Source of the DNA: Rhizobium leguminosarum bv. trifolii WSM2297
GTDB taxonomy: Bacteria > Pseudomonadota > Alphaproteobacteria > Rhizobiales > Rhizobiaceae
Reading direction: 5' to 3'
NCBI RefSeq assembly: GCF_000271845.1
Contig: NZ_JH719395.1
Coordinates: 2,387,624 to 2,451,623 of the forward strand
DNA: 64,000 bases
The notes beneath the pieces are model-generated. The model did not search any database, had not been told where the DNA came from, and was given only the letters and a program-made list of their open reading frames with translations. The stretch's first letter is position 1. Each line of letters starts with the position of its first letter. This document shows, piece by piece, positions 46,510 to 56,119 of the stretch. Position numbers and translations under genes: made by a program.

Positions 46510-48377
46510 GTGACTCCTCGGGAAAGACGGAAGAGCTGAGGGAGTTGTTCGGGAGTTTTCGCGCGGAATGGCTGCGGGAGCGGCTTTTCTCGCTATTCAA
46601 TGAACCAGAATATTTCCCATCTCTCAGAGACCGCCGTCCTTGCGTCCTAATGGGAGGCCGGGGAACAGGAAAGACCACCGTCCTGCGTTGCATGTCGTAC
46701 CAGGGGCAGGCGGCCTTGAGCGGGATTAGAAATGAAAGTCCTGAAAGCGCGTATATCGGTCTTTATCACCGGGTGAATAGCAATCGTGTGACAGCGTTCC
46801 AGGGACCAGAGCTATCTGACCTTGAATGGCGCAAGCTCTTCGCGCACTACATGAACCTGCTGATCGCCGAGATGATCTTTGAGTACCTCGACTGGTTCGC
46901 TGTCAAACGGGGCACGAACATCGCCGTTCCTCCTGCAGCTTGCGCTCGGATTGCCAAAGCGTTTGGCGTTGGAAAGGTTTCTACACGAGAGGAACTGGCC
47001 GAAGAGGTGGCAACAGCGAAACAGGCTTTGGAACTTTACGTCAACAATCTTGATGGCGAGCCGCCGCAGTTGTCGATGCTCCAAGCTCCCATCGACGATT
47101 TAACGAATGAACTCTCGAAGATCGATGAACTGGATGGGCCGTTCTTCTATATCCTTTTTGACGAGTACGAGAACTTCCTCGACTATCAACAGATAGTGGT
47201 GAACACGCTCATCAAGCACTCAAGCTCCAACTACGTGTTTAAGGTCGGTGTTCGAGAGCTAGGGTGGCGTGTGCGATCCACGCTGAATGGCACTGAGCAG
47301 CTGATCCATCCGGCCGACTATGAATTGATCCATATTGAACGCCGCCTTGGTGCAAACTTCACTCAGTTTGCGCGGGATGTCTGTGAGGCGCGGCTGAGAG
47401 AGTGGTCGTCACGGACGAACAGCCCGCACCTCTCCCTCGATGACTTGTTGTTGGATCTGCCATACGAGAAGGAAGCCGAGCTTCTCGGCGTATCCGATCG
47501 GGTTCAGGAAATCAGACGCCGTCTCCAGGGTGAAGACGACGCTACCGTCCTGCGCAAGGTAGAAGACTTTCCGCTCTATGTGTTCTGGTCTCTGGAGAAC
47601 CGGAGTTACGATAAGACACTGAAGAGTGTGAGGGAGTACGCCGCAGGAAGCACGCATCAAAAGGACAGGTTTAGCAATTATAAATATGCGATGCTGTTCA
47701 CGATCGCGTCGAATGGAGCGAAGGTGTCGAAGTATTACTGCGGGAATAGAGTTTTCTCGACGGTTTCTCGCTTTAATATTAGATTTTATCTTCATCTCGT
47801 TTCTGCAGCAATTGATTTCCACCATGCGCGCGGGCGAAATTTGGGCCAGCCAATCTCCCCAACTGACCAGACGTTGGCAGCCCGAGAAGTTGGCCTGCAG
47901 TACCTAACTGAGCTTGAGGGTGTGACGGTTCAGGGCGTCCAACTCGTTAAATTGATCCTTGGCTTCGGCAGGTTGTTCCAGATACTCTCTCGGAACCCCC
48001 AAGGAAAAGCTCCTGAGACGATGGAGTTCGCCATTAAGAAAAAAGGCGCATCCGGGAACACTACAGAGTCGGTAAGGCAGTTGATCACAAACGCGGTAAT
48101 GCATCTGGCGCTTGTTCGTTCGGAGGGAACGAAGCTTGCGACCGAGGCAGATATCAAAGAGTGGGATTACTCGCTCCACCCAATCTTTGCCCCTTACTTC
48201 AATTTCTCTCATCGTAGGAAGCGTAAACTCGACATAAGCGAGAAGGAGTTCCTGGGCATGGTCGAGGCGCCTCAGGAAACGATTAAGCTTCTTCTAAAGG
48301 AAAAGGCCTCCCTGATCGACGATGAGCCGCCGCTGCAGCTGCAGCTATTCAACGAATATTATGCTGGTGCAAAATGA
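46506..48377 (+). CDS. ORC/CDC6-like P-loop ATPase
   Basis: The 623-residue product has a Walker A MGGRGTGKTTVL (Gly50-Lys56 region), a Walker B with Asp219-Glu220 (FFYILFDEYENFL) and AAA-type flanks, followed by a long helical part with LSLDDLLLDLPYEKEAELLG and a C-terminal winged-helix-like tail. Such ORC/CDC6-like ATPases are linked to PRTase-like partners in predicted conflict systems. It overlaps both neighbours by four bases (ATGA), indicating tight coupling. I infer that the ATPase senses or switches the system; not shown by sequence. Confidence 0.7.
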   Translation: MSDSSGKTEELRELFGSFRAEWLRERLFSLFNEPEYFPSLRDRRPCVLMGGRGTGKTTVLRCMSYQGQAALSGIRNESPESAYIGLYHRVNSNRVTAFQGPELSDLEWRKLFAHYMNLLIAEMIFEYLDWFAVKRGTNIAVPPAACARIAKAFGVGKVSTREELAEEVATAKQALELYVNNLDGEPPQLSMLQAPIDDLTNELSKIDELDGPFFYILFDEYENFLDYQQIVVNTLIKHSSSNYVFKVGVRELGWRVRSTLNGTEQLIHPADYELIHIERRLGANFTQFARDVCEARLREWSSRTNSPHLSLDDLLLDLPYEKEAELLGVSDRVQEIRRRLQGEDDATVLRKVEDFPLYVFWSLENRSYDKTLKSVREYAAGSTHQKDRFSNYKYAMLFTIASNGAKVSKYYCGNRVFSTVSRFNIRFYLHLVSAAIDFHHARGRNLGQPISPTDQTLAAREVGLQYLTELEGVTVQGVQLVKLILGFGRLFQILSRNPQGKAPETMEFAIKKKGASGNTTESVRQLITNAVMHLALVRSEGTKLATEADIKEWDYSLHPIFAPYFNFSHRRKRKLDISEKEFLGMVEAPQETIKLLLKEKASLIDDEPPLQLQLFNEYYAGAK

Positions 48378-49312
48378 TTGCGCCGCTACCAATCGAAGTG
48401 ACAGCCAGCGCCGCTGAATTCATTCCACCAAGCGGAGGAGTGCTGCTTCACGGTACATTAGAGGAGCGTAGCCTCGTCCCCGATCCGTGGCGAACCGTCG
48501 CTGGGCTGGAGTTTATTGAGATTTTCGAGAGCGATCATCTGAGTTCATTCCGGGTTGGCTCGACTACTGGAGCCGAAATCACATTACGACGGCGGGGTGC
48601 ACTCGAGCGTTTCCTCGATCAGTTCGACGGCCGCCAGCTGTTGATCGACTATACCGGTCTCAGTCATCACGTATGGATGCCGTTATTGAAGGTGGGGCTC
48701 GAATCGGGCTTCGATATGAAGCTGATTTACTCTGAGCCAGCCGTTTATCAGTTCGTACCAAACCCTCGTCTCAGCGATTTTTTCGATCTGAGCGAGAAAA
48801 TACGCGGTATAAGTCCTATTCCCACCTTTTCGAAGCTGTCAGATCCTCGAAGCAAGGCGCCCGTCCTCGTTCCTCTGCTTGGATTTGAAGGTACCCGGTT
48901 CAAGCACGTAATCGAGACCCTTCAGCCAGAGGGACAAGACATATTCCCCATCGTTGGCATCCCTGGTTTCCAGCTTGATTTCCCATTTCACAGCTATAGG
49001 GGCAACGCTGATGCGCTCAGCTTCAATAGGGCTTGGGAGAATGTCCGTTTCTCTGATGCGGCTTGTCCGTTTACGCTCTACGGCACTCTTTCAGACATTA
49101 AGGACGCGAGAGCTGCCAACTTTTTGCAGATATCCCCTATCGGGACCAAGCCGCACGCTTTGGGCGCAGCGCTTTTCGCGATATTGAATCCGGAAACTGA
49201 ACTGGTCTATGACCATCCCGTGCGCAAGAAACAGCGGAGTGTCGGTGCTGGAAGATGCCATATCTACAATGTCAGCGAGTTCGTCCGTCGGAGAAGAGCG
49301 TCCGGACCTTGA
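48374..49312 (+). CDS. Unknown protein, third gene of the operon
   Basis: The 312-residue product is not recognised. Its middle has alternating strand/helix character (LLIDYTGLSHHVWMPLLKVG, PVLVPLLGFEGTRFKHVIET) as in Rossmann-like folds. The C-terminal part contains ISPIGTKPHALGAALFAILN and a basic stretch (HPVRKKQRSVGAGRCH). No signal peptide or membrane segment. Start overlaps the ATPase stop by four bases. It overlaps the next gene by 44 bases, so all four are likely made together. It is the best place to look for a new activity in this operon. Confidence 0.6.
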   Translation: MIAPLPIEVTASAAEFIPPSGGVLLHGTLEERSLVPDPWRTVAGLEFIEIFESDHLSSFRVGSTTGAEITLRRRGALERFLDQFDGRQLLIDYTGLSHHVWMPLLKVGLESGFDMKLIYSEPAVYQFVPNPRLSDFFDLSEKIRGISPIPTFSKLSDPRSKAPVLVPLLGFEGTRFKHVIETLQPEGQDIFPIVGIPGFQLDFPFHSYRGNADALSFNRAWENVRFSDAACPFTLYGTLSDIKDARAANFLQISPIGTKPHALGAALFAILNPETELVYDHPVRKKQRSVGAGRCHIYNVSEFVRRRRASGP

Positions 49313-50327
49313 TAGGTTCTACACCCCGAGCCTCCTTGCGGATGAGCTGGTGAACTTAGCGACTGTCCACCCTTCGTCCGTGGTGGATTTCGCAGCTGGC
49401 ACCGGCAACTTGCTCGCCGCCGCACTCAAAAAATGGCCGAATGCGTTGCTATATGCGAACGACGTTGATGCCGATGCGATCAAACAAGCTGGCGAACGCC
49501 TTCCGTTAGCTGAGGCCCGGAGCGCCGATTTTCTCTCGTCACGGTTCCACGTACACAATACTGGCGAAGCTCAGGGTTGGTCCATAATATTATTAAATCC
49601 TCCTTTCTCTCAGCGGGAGGCACCTGTTCATGTTCCACTGGGGCGTCACTCCGGACTTCGTTGTAGTCGATCGATGGCATTCGTGATGACCGCTGTTCAA
49701 TATTTGTCTGCCGGCGGACAATTGCTCGCAATTCTCCCAAGTTCAACGCTACTAAACAAGATCGACCAAACCGCAAGAGAGGTGTTGCAATCGACCTATT
49801 CGGTCGAAGTCGTGCGGGAACCCGCGTATGGTTTATTCGAAGGTGCTGATGTTTCCACGTATTTTCTGCGGATTTCTGAAAGTGATCGGCCGGCTTTCCC
49901 TTCTGTAACTCGAAAGGCCGATCTGCAGTCTTGGAAGATTATCAGAGGCAGTATTTCCATTGCTCGGGCTCACCGCCGGAACGCAGGAACTCGTGGCTGG
50001 GTGCATACAACAGGTTTGAACCAAGGGGGAATATCACACCGATATGAGTTTCCCGGCCAAGCTTACGGGAAGATCGCTCCTTCAGGATCGATACTGCTTC
50101 CTAGGGTGGGACGCTTTGGTTCCGACAAGATCGTACTTGTGGAGCGTGATGACGGTGAGCATCTATCAGATTGTATATTGGCAATTCAACATTCTGCACT
50201 GGACCCTGCAGTCATAGCCGATCTACTGAAGTCTAATTTTTCACAACTACAAACCTTCTACGGGGGCACAGGTGCACCTTACATAACGCGAGATAGGCTA
50301 TACGCCTTCCTCGCCGAAATGCTGTAA
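49269..50327 (+). CDS. N6-adenine DNA methyltransferase, fourth gene of the operon
   Basis: The 352-residue product (start MSASSSVGEERPDLDRFY) has motif X RFYTP (16-20), the AdoMet motif I VVDFAAGTGNLL (38-49) and catalytic motif IV LLNPPFSQRE (109-116), as in gamma-class adenine methyltransferases. The C-terminal 150 residues could recognise DNA. No restriction endonuclease gene lies next to it, so it may protect host DNA from, or cooperate with, the ATPase/PRTase genes upstream. An earlier ATG at 49209 is possible. Confidence 0.8.
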   Translation: MSASSSVGEERPDLDRFYTPSLLADELVNLATVHPSSVVDFAAGTGNLLAAALKKWPNALLYANDVDADAIKQAGERLPLAEARSADFLSSRFHVHNTGEAQGWSIILLNPPFSQREAPVHVPLGRHSGLRCSRSMAFVMTAVQYLSAGGQLLAILPSSTLLNKIDQTAREVLQSTYSVEVVREPAYGLFEGADVSTYFLRISESDRPAFPSVTRKADLQSWKIIRGSISIARAHRRNAGTRGWVHTTGLNQGGISHRYEFPGQAYGKIAPSGSILLPRVGRFGSDKIVLVERDDGEHLSDCILAIQHSALDPAVIADLLKSNFSQLQTFYGGTGAPYITRDRLYAFLAEML

Positions 50328-50837
50328 GCACACTCGTCTTCCGTGACGACGAACCCCGGCGGCTGACCGACGAACTGCGGTGGTTCGCAGGTATGCTCGG
50401 CGAAGCTAGTAACATTGACGTCCTACTCGTCAAGGCGACCGGCGCCGACCGGCGGGACAGGCTGAAGGATATTCGGGTCAAGGCTTATGACGAGGCGATC
50501 GAGGCGTTGGGGTCGTCGCGAGCCCGAGCGCTGATGCTGGACGACTTCACTGAGTGGCTGCATTGCGGTGACTACCTGACACGACAAGGTCAGTCCCACA
50601 GTAGAGCGCGACGCGGCAACATTCGCCGCAGCCGCTCTCGAGAAGATGCGCAAGAAGCATGGCCGGGCACTTGTCGAGGTCGACGACGAGCACCGCCATC
50701 AGGTTCGCAAGGATGCGAAAAAGCTCCGGTATGGAGCGGAATTCTTCGCCACGCTATTCGACGACAAGCCCCGGGCGCGGCGCCACAAACGGTTTTTGGA
50801 GAAAATGAGCACGATGAGGACCATCTTGGCGATTTGA
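50328..50837 (+). pseudogene. CHAD-domain protein, frameshifted fragment
   Basis: The first frame reads RRLTDELRWFAGMLGEASNI and the second, from about 50605, ALEKMRKKHGRALVEVDDEH then RHQVRKDAKKLRYGAEFF. Both belong to a CHAD domain (polyphosphate-binding helical domain) but lie in different frames. The N-terminus is missing, and the fragment starts right at the methyltransferase stop, marking a recombination joint. Confidence 0.75.
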
Positions 50838-50989
50838 ACGATCGCTCCTTCTGGATTGCTGTGCCGCGTGGTGTAGGAGACTGGCGCAGCTGACCGCTTC
50901 GCAAACACGTCAAATCATGGGGTAGAGTCGGCCCGCTCATCCGAGACGTCATTTGGCATTATTGCATACCCGCAGCAGCAGAGAACGAC

Positions 50990-51178
50990 CTAATCGAAGC
51001 GATGACCTTTGGTCAAAAAATCGCGCCCTTTTAGAGAGACGCGCTCTGAACTGACTTTGACCACCAAGACTTCCCCACCAACAAGGACACGCAGAGAGCC
51101 AGACGCACGCGCCTTTTCAAGGAAATCAGCCACTTCCTTATCTTGCTCACCAATAAGAATAATTTCTCTGGAGGGCAT
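50990..51178 (-). CDS. Possible antitoxin-like small protein
   Basis: The 62-residue product (MPSREIILIGEQDKEVADFL) has a small beta/alpha pattern with SGSLRVLVGGEVLVVKVSSE and GRDFLTKGHRFD, which recalls Phd/AbrB-type antitoxins. It is divergent from the PIN toxin gene with about 180 bases between, an unusual layout for such a pair. Weak evidence. Confidence 0.4.
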   Translation of the reverse strand: MPSREIILIGEQDKEVADFLEKARASGSLRVLVGGEVLVVKVSSERVSLKGRDFLTKGHRFD

Positions 51179-51359
51179 CTGCGTGAATCATCTCGAATTT
51201 CAGAGACTTTCCTTAGCACCAATATTCAACGGAATGTAGATCCCTCATCCGAATGTTGAGCTCGATGTTCCCAATAGGCGCGAACTGCGAGATTTCGCCT
51301 AAATCTGTCAACGCATCGTTAACCATGTCCTCTGCACGCTTTGAGCAGAGGACCACGAT

Positions 51360-51929
51360 ATGACCACAGCATTTGTGCTTGATACGTGCGTGATCAGTGA
51401 GACTGCGCTGCCCCGCCCGAGAGAGCCCGTCATCAGATTTCTGGCGACGGCTGAGAAATACTTCATCCCGGCTGGCGCCTTGATGGAGTTGCAGCTGGGG
51501 ATAACTAAAGTCTGCGCCACTAACCCCATCAAGGCAGTCAAGCTCAGCGCTTGGTATCATGAGTTGGTGCGGGCTGGCATCCCAATCATCGAGACCGACC
51601 GAGAGGTCAGCGAGACCTGGGGCGTATTGTCCGCTGATCCTCGACTCCAGGGTCTATGTCAAAGCGGCAGGAAGGCGATCAGAGGGGGGCAAGACCTACA
51701 CATCGCTGCCGCCGCCCTGGTTCGACGACTGCCGATAGCGACAATGAACGTCACCGATTTCATGCTCATCCACGAATGCTATCCCCTGCCAGGAGTTTAT
51801 GATCCGCTGGAGAGCCGTTGGCACACTCGCATGGAGCCACTGGCAGACCAGTATCCGCTATCCCCTGCAAACAAGGACGAAGAAAATCGCTTGCCCGTGC
51901 GCCATTTCGCGGGTTCTACAATGGTCTAG
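51360..51929 (+). CDS. PIN-domain (VapC-type) ribonuclease toxin
   Basis: VapC toxins are PIN-fold RNases. The 189-residue product starts MTTAFVLDTCVISETALPRP with the first catalytic Asp (VLDTCV), a later Glu (IETDREV) and the C-terminal Asp region (GGQDLHIAAAALVRRLPIAT then MNVTDF), the PIN acidic set. The last ~40 residues (WHTRMEPLADQYPLS...) extend past the usual domain. No classical antitoxin gene overlaps its start; a short frame ends in the ATGA overlap but looks like noise. Confidence 0.75.
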   Translation: MTTAFVLDTCVISETALPRPREPVIRFLATAEKYFIPAGALMELQLGITKVCATNPIKAVKLSAWYHELVRAGIPIIETDREVSETWGVLSADPRLQGLCQSGRKAIRGGQDLHIAAAALVRRLPIATMNVTDFMLIHECYPLPGVYDPLESRWHTRMEPLADQYPLSPANKDEENRLPVRHFAGSTMV

Positions 51930-52350
51930 TGGCCCGTCTAGTCGGGAATTCAGCCCCGTCGCCGGTCAGAAATTTGCGGCCAGCTTTGGACACTGAGTTC
52001 GCGCTGATCTTCACCGTGAATGTTTCGTGGCCCATTTGAACTGACAGCTCCCAACATGGCGAAGCTTTGACATAAATGCCCGGAGCTCAGTTCAGCGTAT
52101 CGACTACAAGTATGTTTTCGGTTCCATTCCAGCCCCGAGCCGTTATCCGATTTGAGGAAGTCAGCGGCTTCCCTACCCCAAGGCTAGCCTCACTGCCCAT
52201 CCAGTCAAGTTCCCAAAGGACGGCGGGTGACCGGCCCAAACTCTGGTCCCGGCGAATTTTCTGAAGATACTTCAAATTTTAAATAAGCCATTCGCCGATC
52301 CCAAAGTTTCGCGTGGCATAGGTACGCCATTGATCTGGATGGATATTTCG
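51930..52350. other. Spacer before the split methyltransferase-like gene
   Basis: No gene is supported. It must hold the promoter of the split gene, but no clear -35/-10 was recognised. Confidence 0.5.
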
Positions 52351-52808
52351 ATGGCAAAGCCGAAGACAACCGAAAAACAAGCTTGGAAGACGCCGGGAAA
52401 GGCTCGCCAGCACATTTTAGAGCTCCGGCAGAAAAACACCTGTAGCGCGTTCATGCTGGTAGACAGCATCGTGCAGCTCCGGAAGCTTGGCCAAAATCCT
52501 GAACCGTTCCTTCGTGCGCAGGGCGTCTCCCCGAACGAGTATCTGATCCTAGAAAAAATCTTGAAACTCTTGTTCCGTCATCGCGCAGCGCTCGAAGACC
52601 GGCGAACGGATTTTGAAACGCTCACGGTCTTGGTCGAGGTTGGCATGAGAAGCCGCGCCATGGCCTTGCGGCAAGTTTCCAAGGGGATCGCGATAGACGC
52701 AGCAACGGTCCGCAGTTACGAAACCCAACTGCGAGAGAGACGGATGTCTGGTGTAGGCCGGGTTCGTGAGCGCCTTCAAATCGCGGTGCTTCACAAGGCA
52801 CGCGAGAC
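52351..52808 (+). pseudogene. Dead C5-methyltransferase-like gene, 5' part (split by IS)
   Basis: The frame from ATG 52351 (MAKPKTTEKQAWKTPGKARQ) encodes about 152 residues of a helical N-terminal domain that includes LGQNPEPFLRAQGVSPNEYL and RAMALRQVSKGIAIDAATVR. It then enters the intact IS, after which a chance frame ends at 52845. Removing the IS and one copy of its 4-base repeat joins this part in frame to the 3' part. Frame is also open from a TTG at 52330. The N-terminal domain itself is not recognised. Confidence 0.75.
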
Positions 52809-52871
52809 TGACCTGCCACTGAGAATTTCCTCCAGAATGGATTAGAGTCCGGCCTATTAAGGGACGGACGA

Positions 52872-53138
52872 ATGAAGAAGCAGAGATTTACGGAAGAGCA
52901 GATTATCGGTGTGCTGAAGGAGCAGGAGGCTGGCGCGACGGCAGCCGACCTCTGCCGCAAGCACGGGATTTCAGAAGCAACGTTTTATAACTGGAAGGCC
53001 AAATACGGCGGCATGGAAGTCTCCGAGGCGAAGCGGCTGAAGGCGCTTGAGGACGAGAATGCCAGGCTAAAGAAGTTGCTGGCCGAGCAGATGCTGGATG
53101 CGGCCGCACTCCGCGAGCTTCTTGCAAAAAAATGGTAG
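52872..53138 (+). CDS. IS3-family OrfA
   Basis: The 88-residue product ([20 protein letters not shown]) is the DNA-binding OrfA with a helix-turn-helix ([20 protein letters not shown]) and a leucine-zipper-like tail ([20 protein letters not shown]). Its end overlaps orfB at a run of seven A (near 53125-53131), the usual -1 frameshift site that makes the OrfAB fusion transposase. Confidence 0.92.
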   Translation: MKKQRFTEEQIIGVLKEQEAGATAADLCRKHGISEATFYNWKAKYGGMEVSEAKRLKALEDENARLKKLLAEQMLDAAALRELLAKKW

Positions 53139-54061
53139 GGCCTGCCGCCAAGCGTGAAGCCGTCACGCATCTGAAGGCCGTCATGGGTCTTTCGGAACGG
53201 CGGGCCTGCCAGATCGTATCCGCCGACCGCAAGACGATCCGTTATCGGTCCAATCGACCGCCGGAGGTCGATCTGCGAGCGAAGCTGCGTGACCTCGCTA
53301 ATGAGCGACGGCGTTTCGGCTACCGGCGGCTATTCATCCTGCTTCGGCGAGACGGGGAGCCGTCCGGGGTCAATCGCATATACCGTCTTTATCGCGAGGA
53401 AGGGCTTTCCGTTCGCAAGCGAAAAGCCCGTCGGCGTGCTGTCGGCACGCGTGCGCCGATCCTGGTCGAAGCGAAGGCCAATGCCCGCTGGTCGCTGGAT
53501 TTCGTCCACGACCAGTTTGCCTGCGGTAGACGCTTCCGGGTGCTCAATGTTGTCGACGACGTGACGCGTGAATGCCTGGCGGCAATCCCCGACACGTCGA
53601 TCTCCGGTCGCCGTGTTGCTCGGGAACTGACGACGCTGATCGAACGACGCGGCAAGCCTGACATGATTGTCTCCGACAACGGCACCGAATTCACCTCGAA
53701 TGCCATTCTGGCCTGGTCGAAGGATCACAAGGTCGAGTGGCACTACATCGCGCCGGGAAAGCCAATGCAGAACGGCTATGTGGAGAGTTTCAACGGTCGG
53801 ATGCGCGACGAGTTGCTCAACGAGAGCCTCTTCTTCGGCCTCGATCACGCCCGCAGCGCCATCGCTGAATGGGCTGAGGACTATAACCATTTCCGGCCGC
53901 ACTCATCGCTCGGATATCAGACCCCGGCAGACTATGCCGGGACCATCGCCGCAACCGGCTCCAACGCTGCGCAAGATGAAAGCTTCGCGTTTCCGCCGGT
54001 TGCTCACACCGCGCCATTTGGCGTATTCAAAGCCGCCGAGGCTCTAACCGCCGCTGGATGA
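53132..54061 (+). CDS. IS3-family OrfB transposase (DDE)
   Basis: The 309-residue product has the rve integrase core with catalytic acidic residues in [22 protein letters not shown] and [16 protein letters not shown]. The HTH_21-type region ([20 protein letters not shown]) precedes it. No frame breaks, so the element looks active. It would be made mainly as an OrfAB fusion by frameshift in orfA. Its stop lies 18 bases before the right end. Confidence 0.93.
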   Translation: MVGPAAKREAVTHLKAVMGLSERRACQIVSADRKTIRYRSNRPPEVDLRAKLRDLANERRRFGYRRLFILLRRDGEPSGVNRIYRLYREEGLSVRKRKARRRAVGTRAPILVEAKANARWSLDFVHDQFACGRRFRVLNVVDDVTRECLAAIPDTSISGRRVARELTTLIERRGKPDMIVSDNGTEFTSNAILAWSKDHKVEWHYIAPGKPMQNGYVESFNGRMRDELLNESLFFGLDHARSAIAEWAEDYNHFRPHSSLGYQTPADYAGTIAATGSNAAQDESFAFPPVAHTAPFGVFKAAEALTAAG

Positions 54062-54083
54062 AAGTTCAGTGGCAGGTCAAGAC

Positions 54084-56061
54084 CGAGACACTCTTTGTTG
54101 AAGACGCTACATTCTTGCTTGATGAAATGCGTGAATACGAGCGTAATTCCCGTTCCACCTTGGTTCGCGATAACATTATCAAGTTCGCAAAGCTCCTTCT
54201 GGATGACTTCGAATACCTTTTCGGGACCAAGTTTGCCCCGGTCGAGCATTGGGAGACGATCGGCGCAACCGATAGACTCGAAAAGCAAATGGCGCAGGCG
54301 CACTTCGCTTTGAAGCAACTCGCGGAAGGATCATTTTGCAACAAGTTACCTTTCATCGATCCAAAGGACTTTCGGACAAACTACAGCTTCTACGAAAGCG
54401 CTCTGCCAAAATGGAGTGCATTGCATTCTATCGAGTTCCTGGCAGGCATCACGCCGCCACGCGTTCGCAGGCCTCAGTCTAAAGGCCGGCGGCGGTTGGT
54501 GAAGCTCAACGCAGTTGAGCTATGTGCGGGAATTGGTGGCCAAGCGATTGGTATTCAGGACGCGGGATACAACCTGCTAGGAGTGTACGAGAGGAACGAG
54601 GCCGCCGCCCAAACCATAGCGGTAAACAGACCGAGCTGGCTTCCTACCCGATGCGACATCCGTGTCGATTATGAGAAACTGCGCGGAGATATCGCCCAAA
54701 AACTTTGCTCGGCAGACGGCCAGCCTGACAAGCAGCTGGATCTTCTTTCAGGTGCCCTCCCCTGGCGAGCCTGGGATGGCCATGGAAAGGGGCTGAAGGA
54801 TGACAAAGACTTATTCGGCGTAGTAAGAAATTTGATCGAGGAATTTCGTCCCCGATCTTTCTTCTTTGAGACGGCCGAAGAGTTCGAGGAACCTCGTTAC
54901 CTCAAGGACGTCGACTTCCTGCAGGCCGAATTCGCTGGGCTAGGCTACCACACAGAGATCTTCAGGCCGGAATTTTCAGATTTCGGAATCGTACAAATGC
55001 GCCGCAAGATCTATCTTGTGGGCATCCAAAAGCAATTTGCCGGAAAACTCCAACTGCCAGCGTCAAAGCAAAGGGATACCCGTGCGAAAAAAACCGATTC
55101 CGACAGCCGGAAGCACAGACGCCCGACGCTCGGCAATGCTCTAGCTTCGGTAGCTTTTCCTTTCACCAGCGTCACCAGGATCACTGTGGCCCGGAGCGAA
55201 AATCAGCTGAAATATGAGAAACAGACACTTTACTGGTTGGAGACTTACGGCAAGCAAACCAAAATACCTGACTTGTCGCGCGGCCTAAACACGTTCCGAA
55301 AATCCAAAGCCACTCGGCCGCTCGCGCCCGAGATTCGAGCAGACGGGACAAAAAAAAGAGGTCGGAAACCTAAGCAGCGACCGGAGAGTGCAAAGAATAG
55401 TCCATATCTTCCCCCGGTGTTGTGGGACACTTGGCAGGGCTATGGGTTCGACATAGAAACCCGCCTTCCGCGGGTTCCTGGCCTTGGTGCCGAGAATCGG
55501 ACTTTGCTGCCTATCACACCGGAAATTTTGAAGGCTCTACAGGGATACCCGAAATCTTGGCGCCTCGTCGGCGAACTCGACGAGCAGATCAACAGCTTGT
55601 GTGAGACAACACCGCCCATTTTAGCAAAGGTAATCTCTCAGGCGATTCACACCGCCCTCATTGATGGGATGATCGATTTAGGGACGCCCCAAGCCGTAGC
55701 CATCGACGCCGATCCTCCAGAAACCCATTCAATCGAAATCACCGCCCCGTCGGGTGAACTGATCAAACGTTGGATATGCCACGTTCCACCCTTGCTGCCG
55801 GACTTAACCAAGGAAAACAATCCCGGGCTGAAGCTGGGAAGCGTTTGGAATTACGGCATACGAGCCATGCGCGGAGAGCTTCCGAAGTATTCTCGGTACG
55901 ATGATGTCGGCCCGGAATACGATGATGAAGACGATCATCACGATGATGGCCGCGGCGACTGCGATTTTTCGGAAGATGACTTAGACGAGCAAGACGTCAA
56001 AGTGACGGAGCCGACTTTGCCTGGCAGAGATGCCGCTAGCCTGGTCCGGCGTCTCGTGTGA
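54084..56061 (+). pseudogene. Dead C5-methyltransferase-like gene, 3' part (split by IS)
   Basis: After the IS the frame carries a cytosine-5 methyltransferase fold: motif I VELCAGIGGQAIGIQDAGYN, motif VIII IVQMRRKIYLVGI, and a terminal ALQGYPKSWRL plus TTPPILAKVISQAI. But motif IV reads SGALPWRAWDGHG where active enzymes have GGPPCQxFSxxG, so the catalytic Cys is replaced by Trp (about residue 380 of the restored protein); motif VI is FETAEEF instead of ENV. A basic linker (KKRGRKPKQR) and a very acidic tail (YDDEDDHHDDGRGDCDF) follow. The restored protein would have about 811 residues. I infer a DNA-binding pseudo-enzyme. Confidence 0.78.
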
Positions 56062-56119
56062 CAACAGCATCCAGGTCAGCGATCGGGCTCGCGTCTCGAG
56101 CAGTGAAGGACCGAGACTG

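Larger units (their letters stand above)
52809..54079 (+). mobile_element. Intact IS3-family element (IS407-like), 1271 bp
   Basis: Left end TGACCTGCCACTGAGAATTT (on to CCTCCAG) and right end (complement) TGACCTGCCACTGAACTTTC (on to ATCCAG) are inverted repeats. The flanks carry a 4-base direct repeat, AGAC at 52805-52808 and 54080-54083, which fits IS3/IS407-group elements. It holds orfA and orfB. Intact ends and target repeat mean recent insertion. Confidence 0.93.

Noticed and set aside
51253..51363. Short frame ending in an ATGA overlap with the PIN toxin, as a possible vapB
   Set aside because: It has no antitoxin-like pattern and no ribosome site; the overlap alone is weak.
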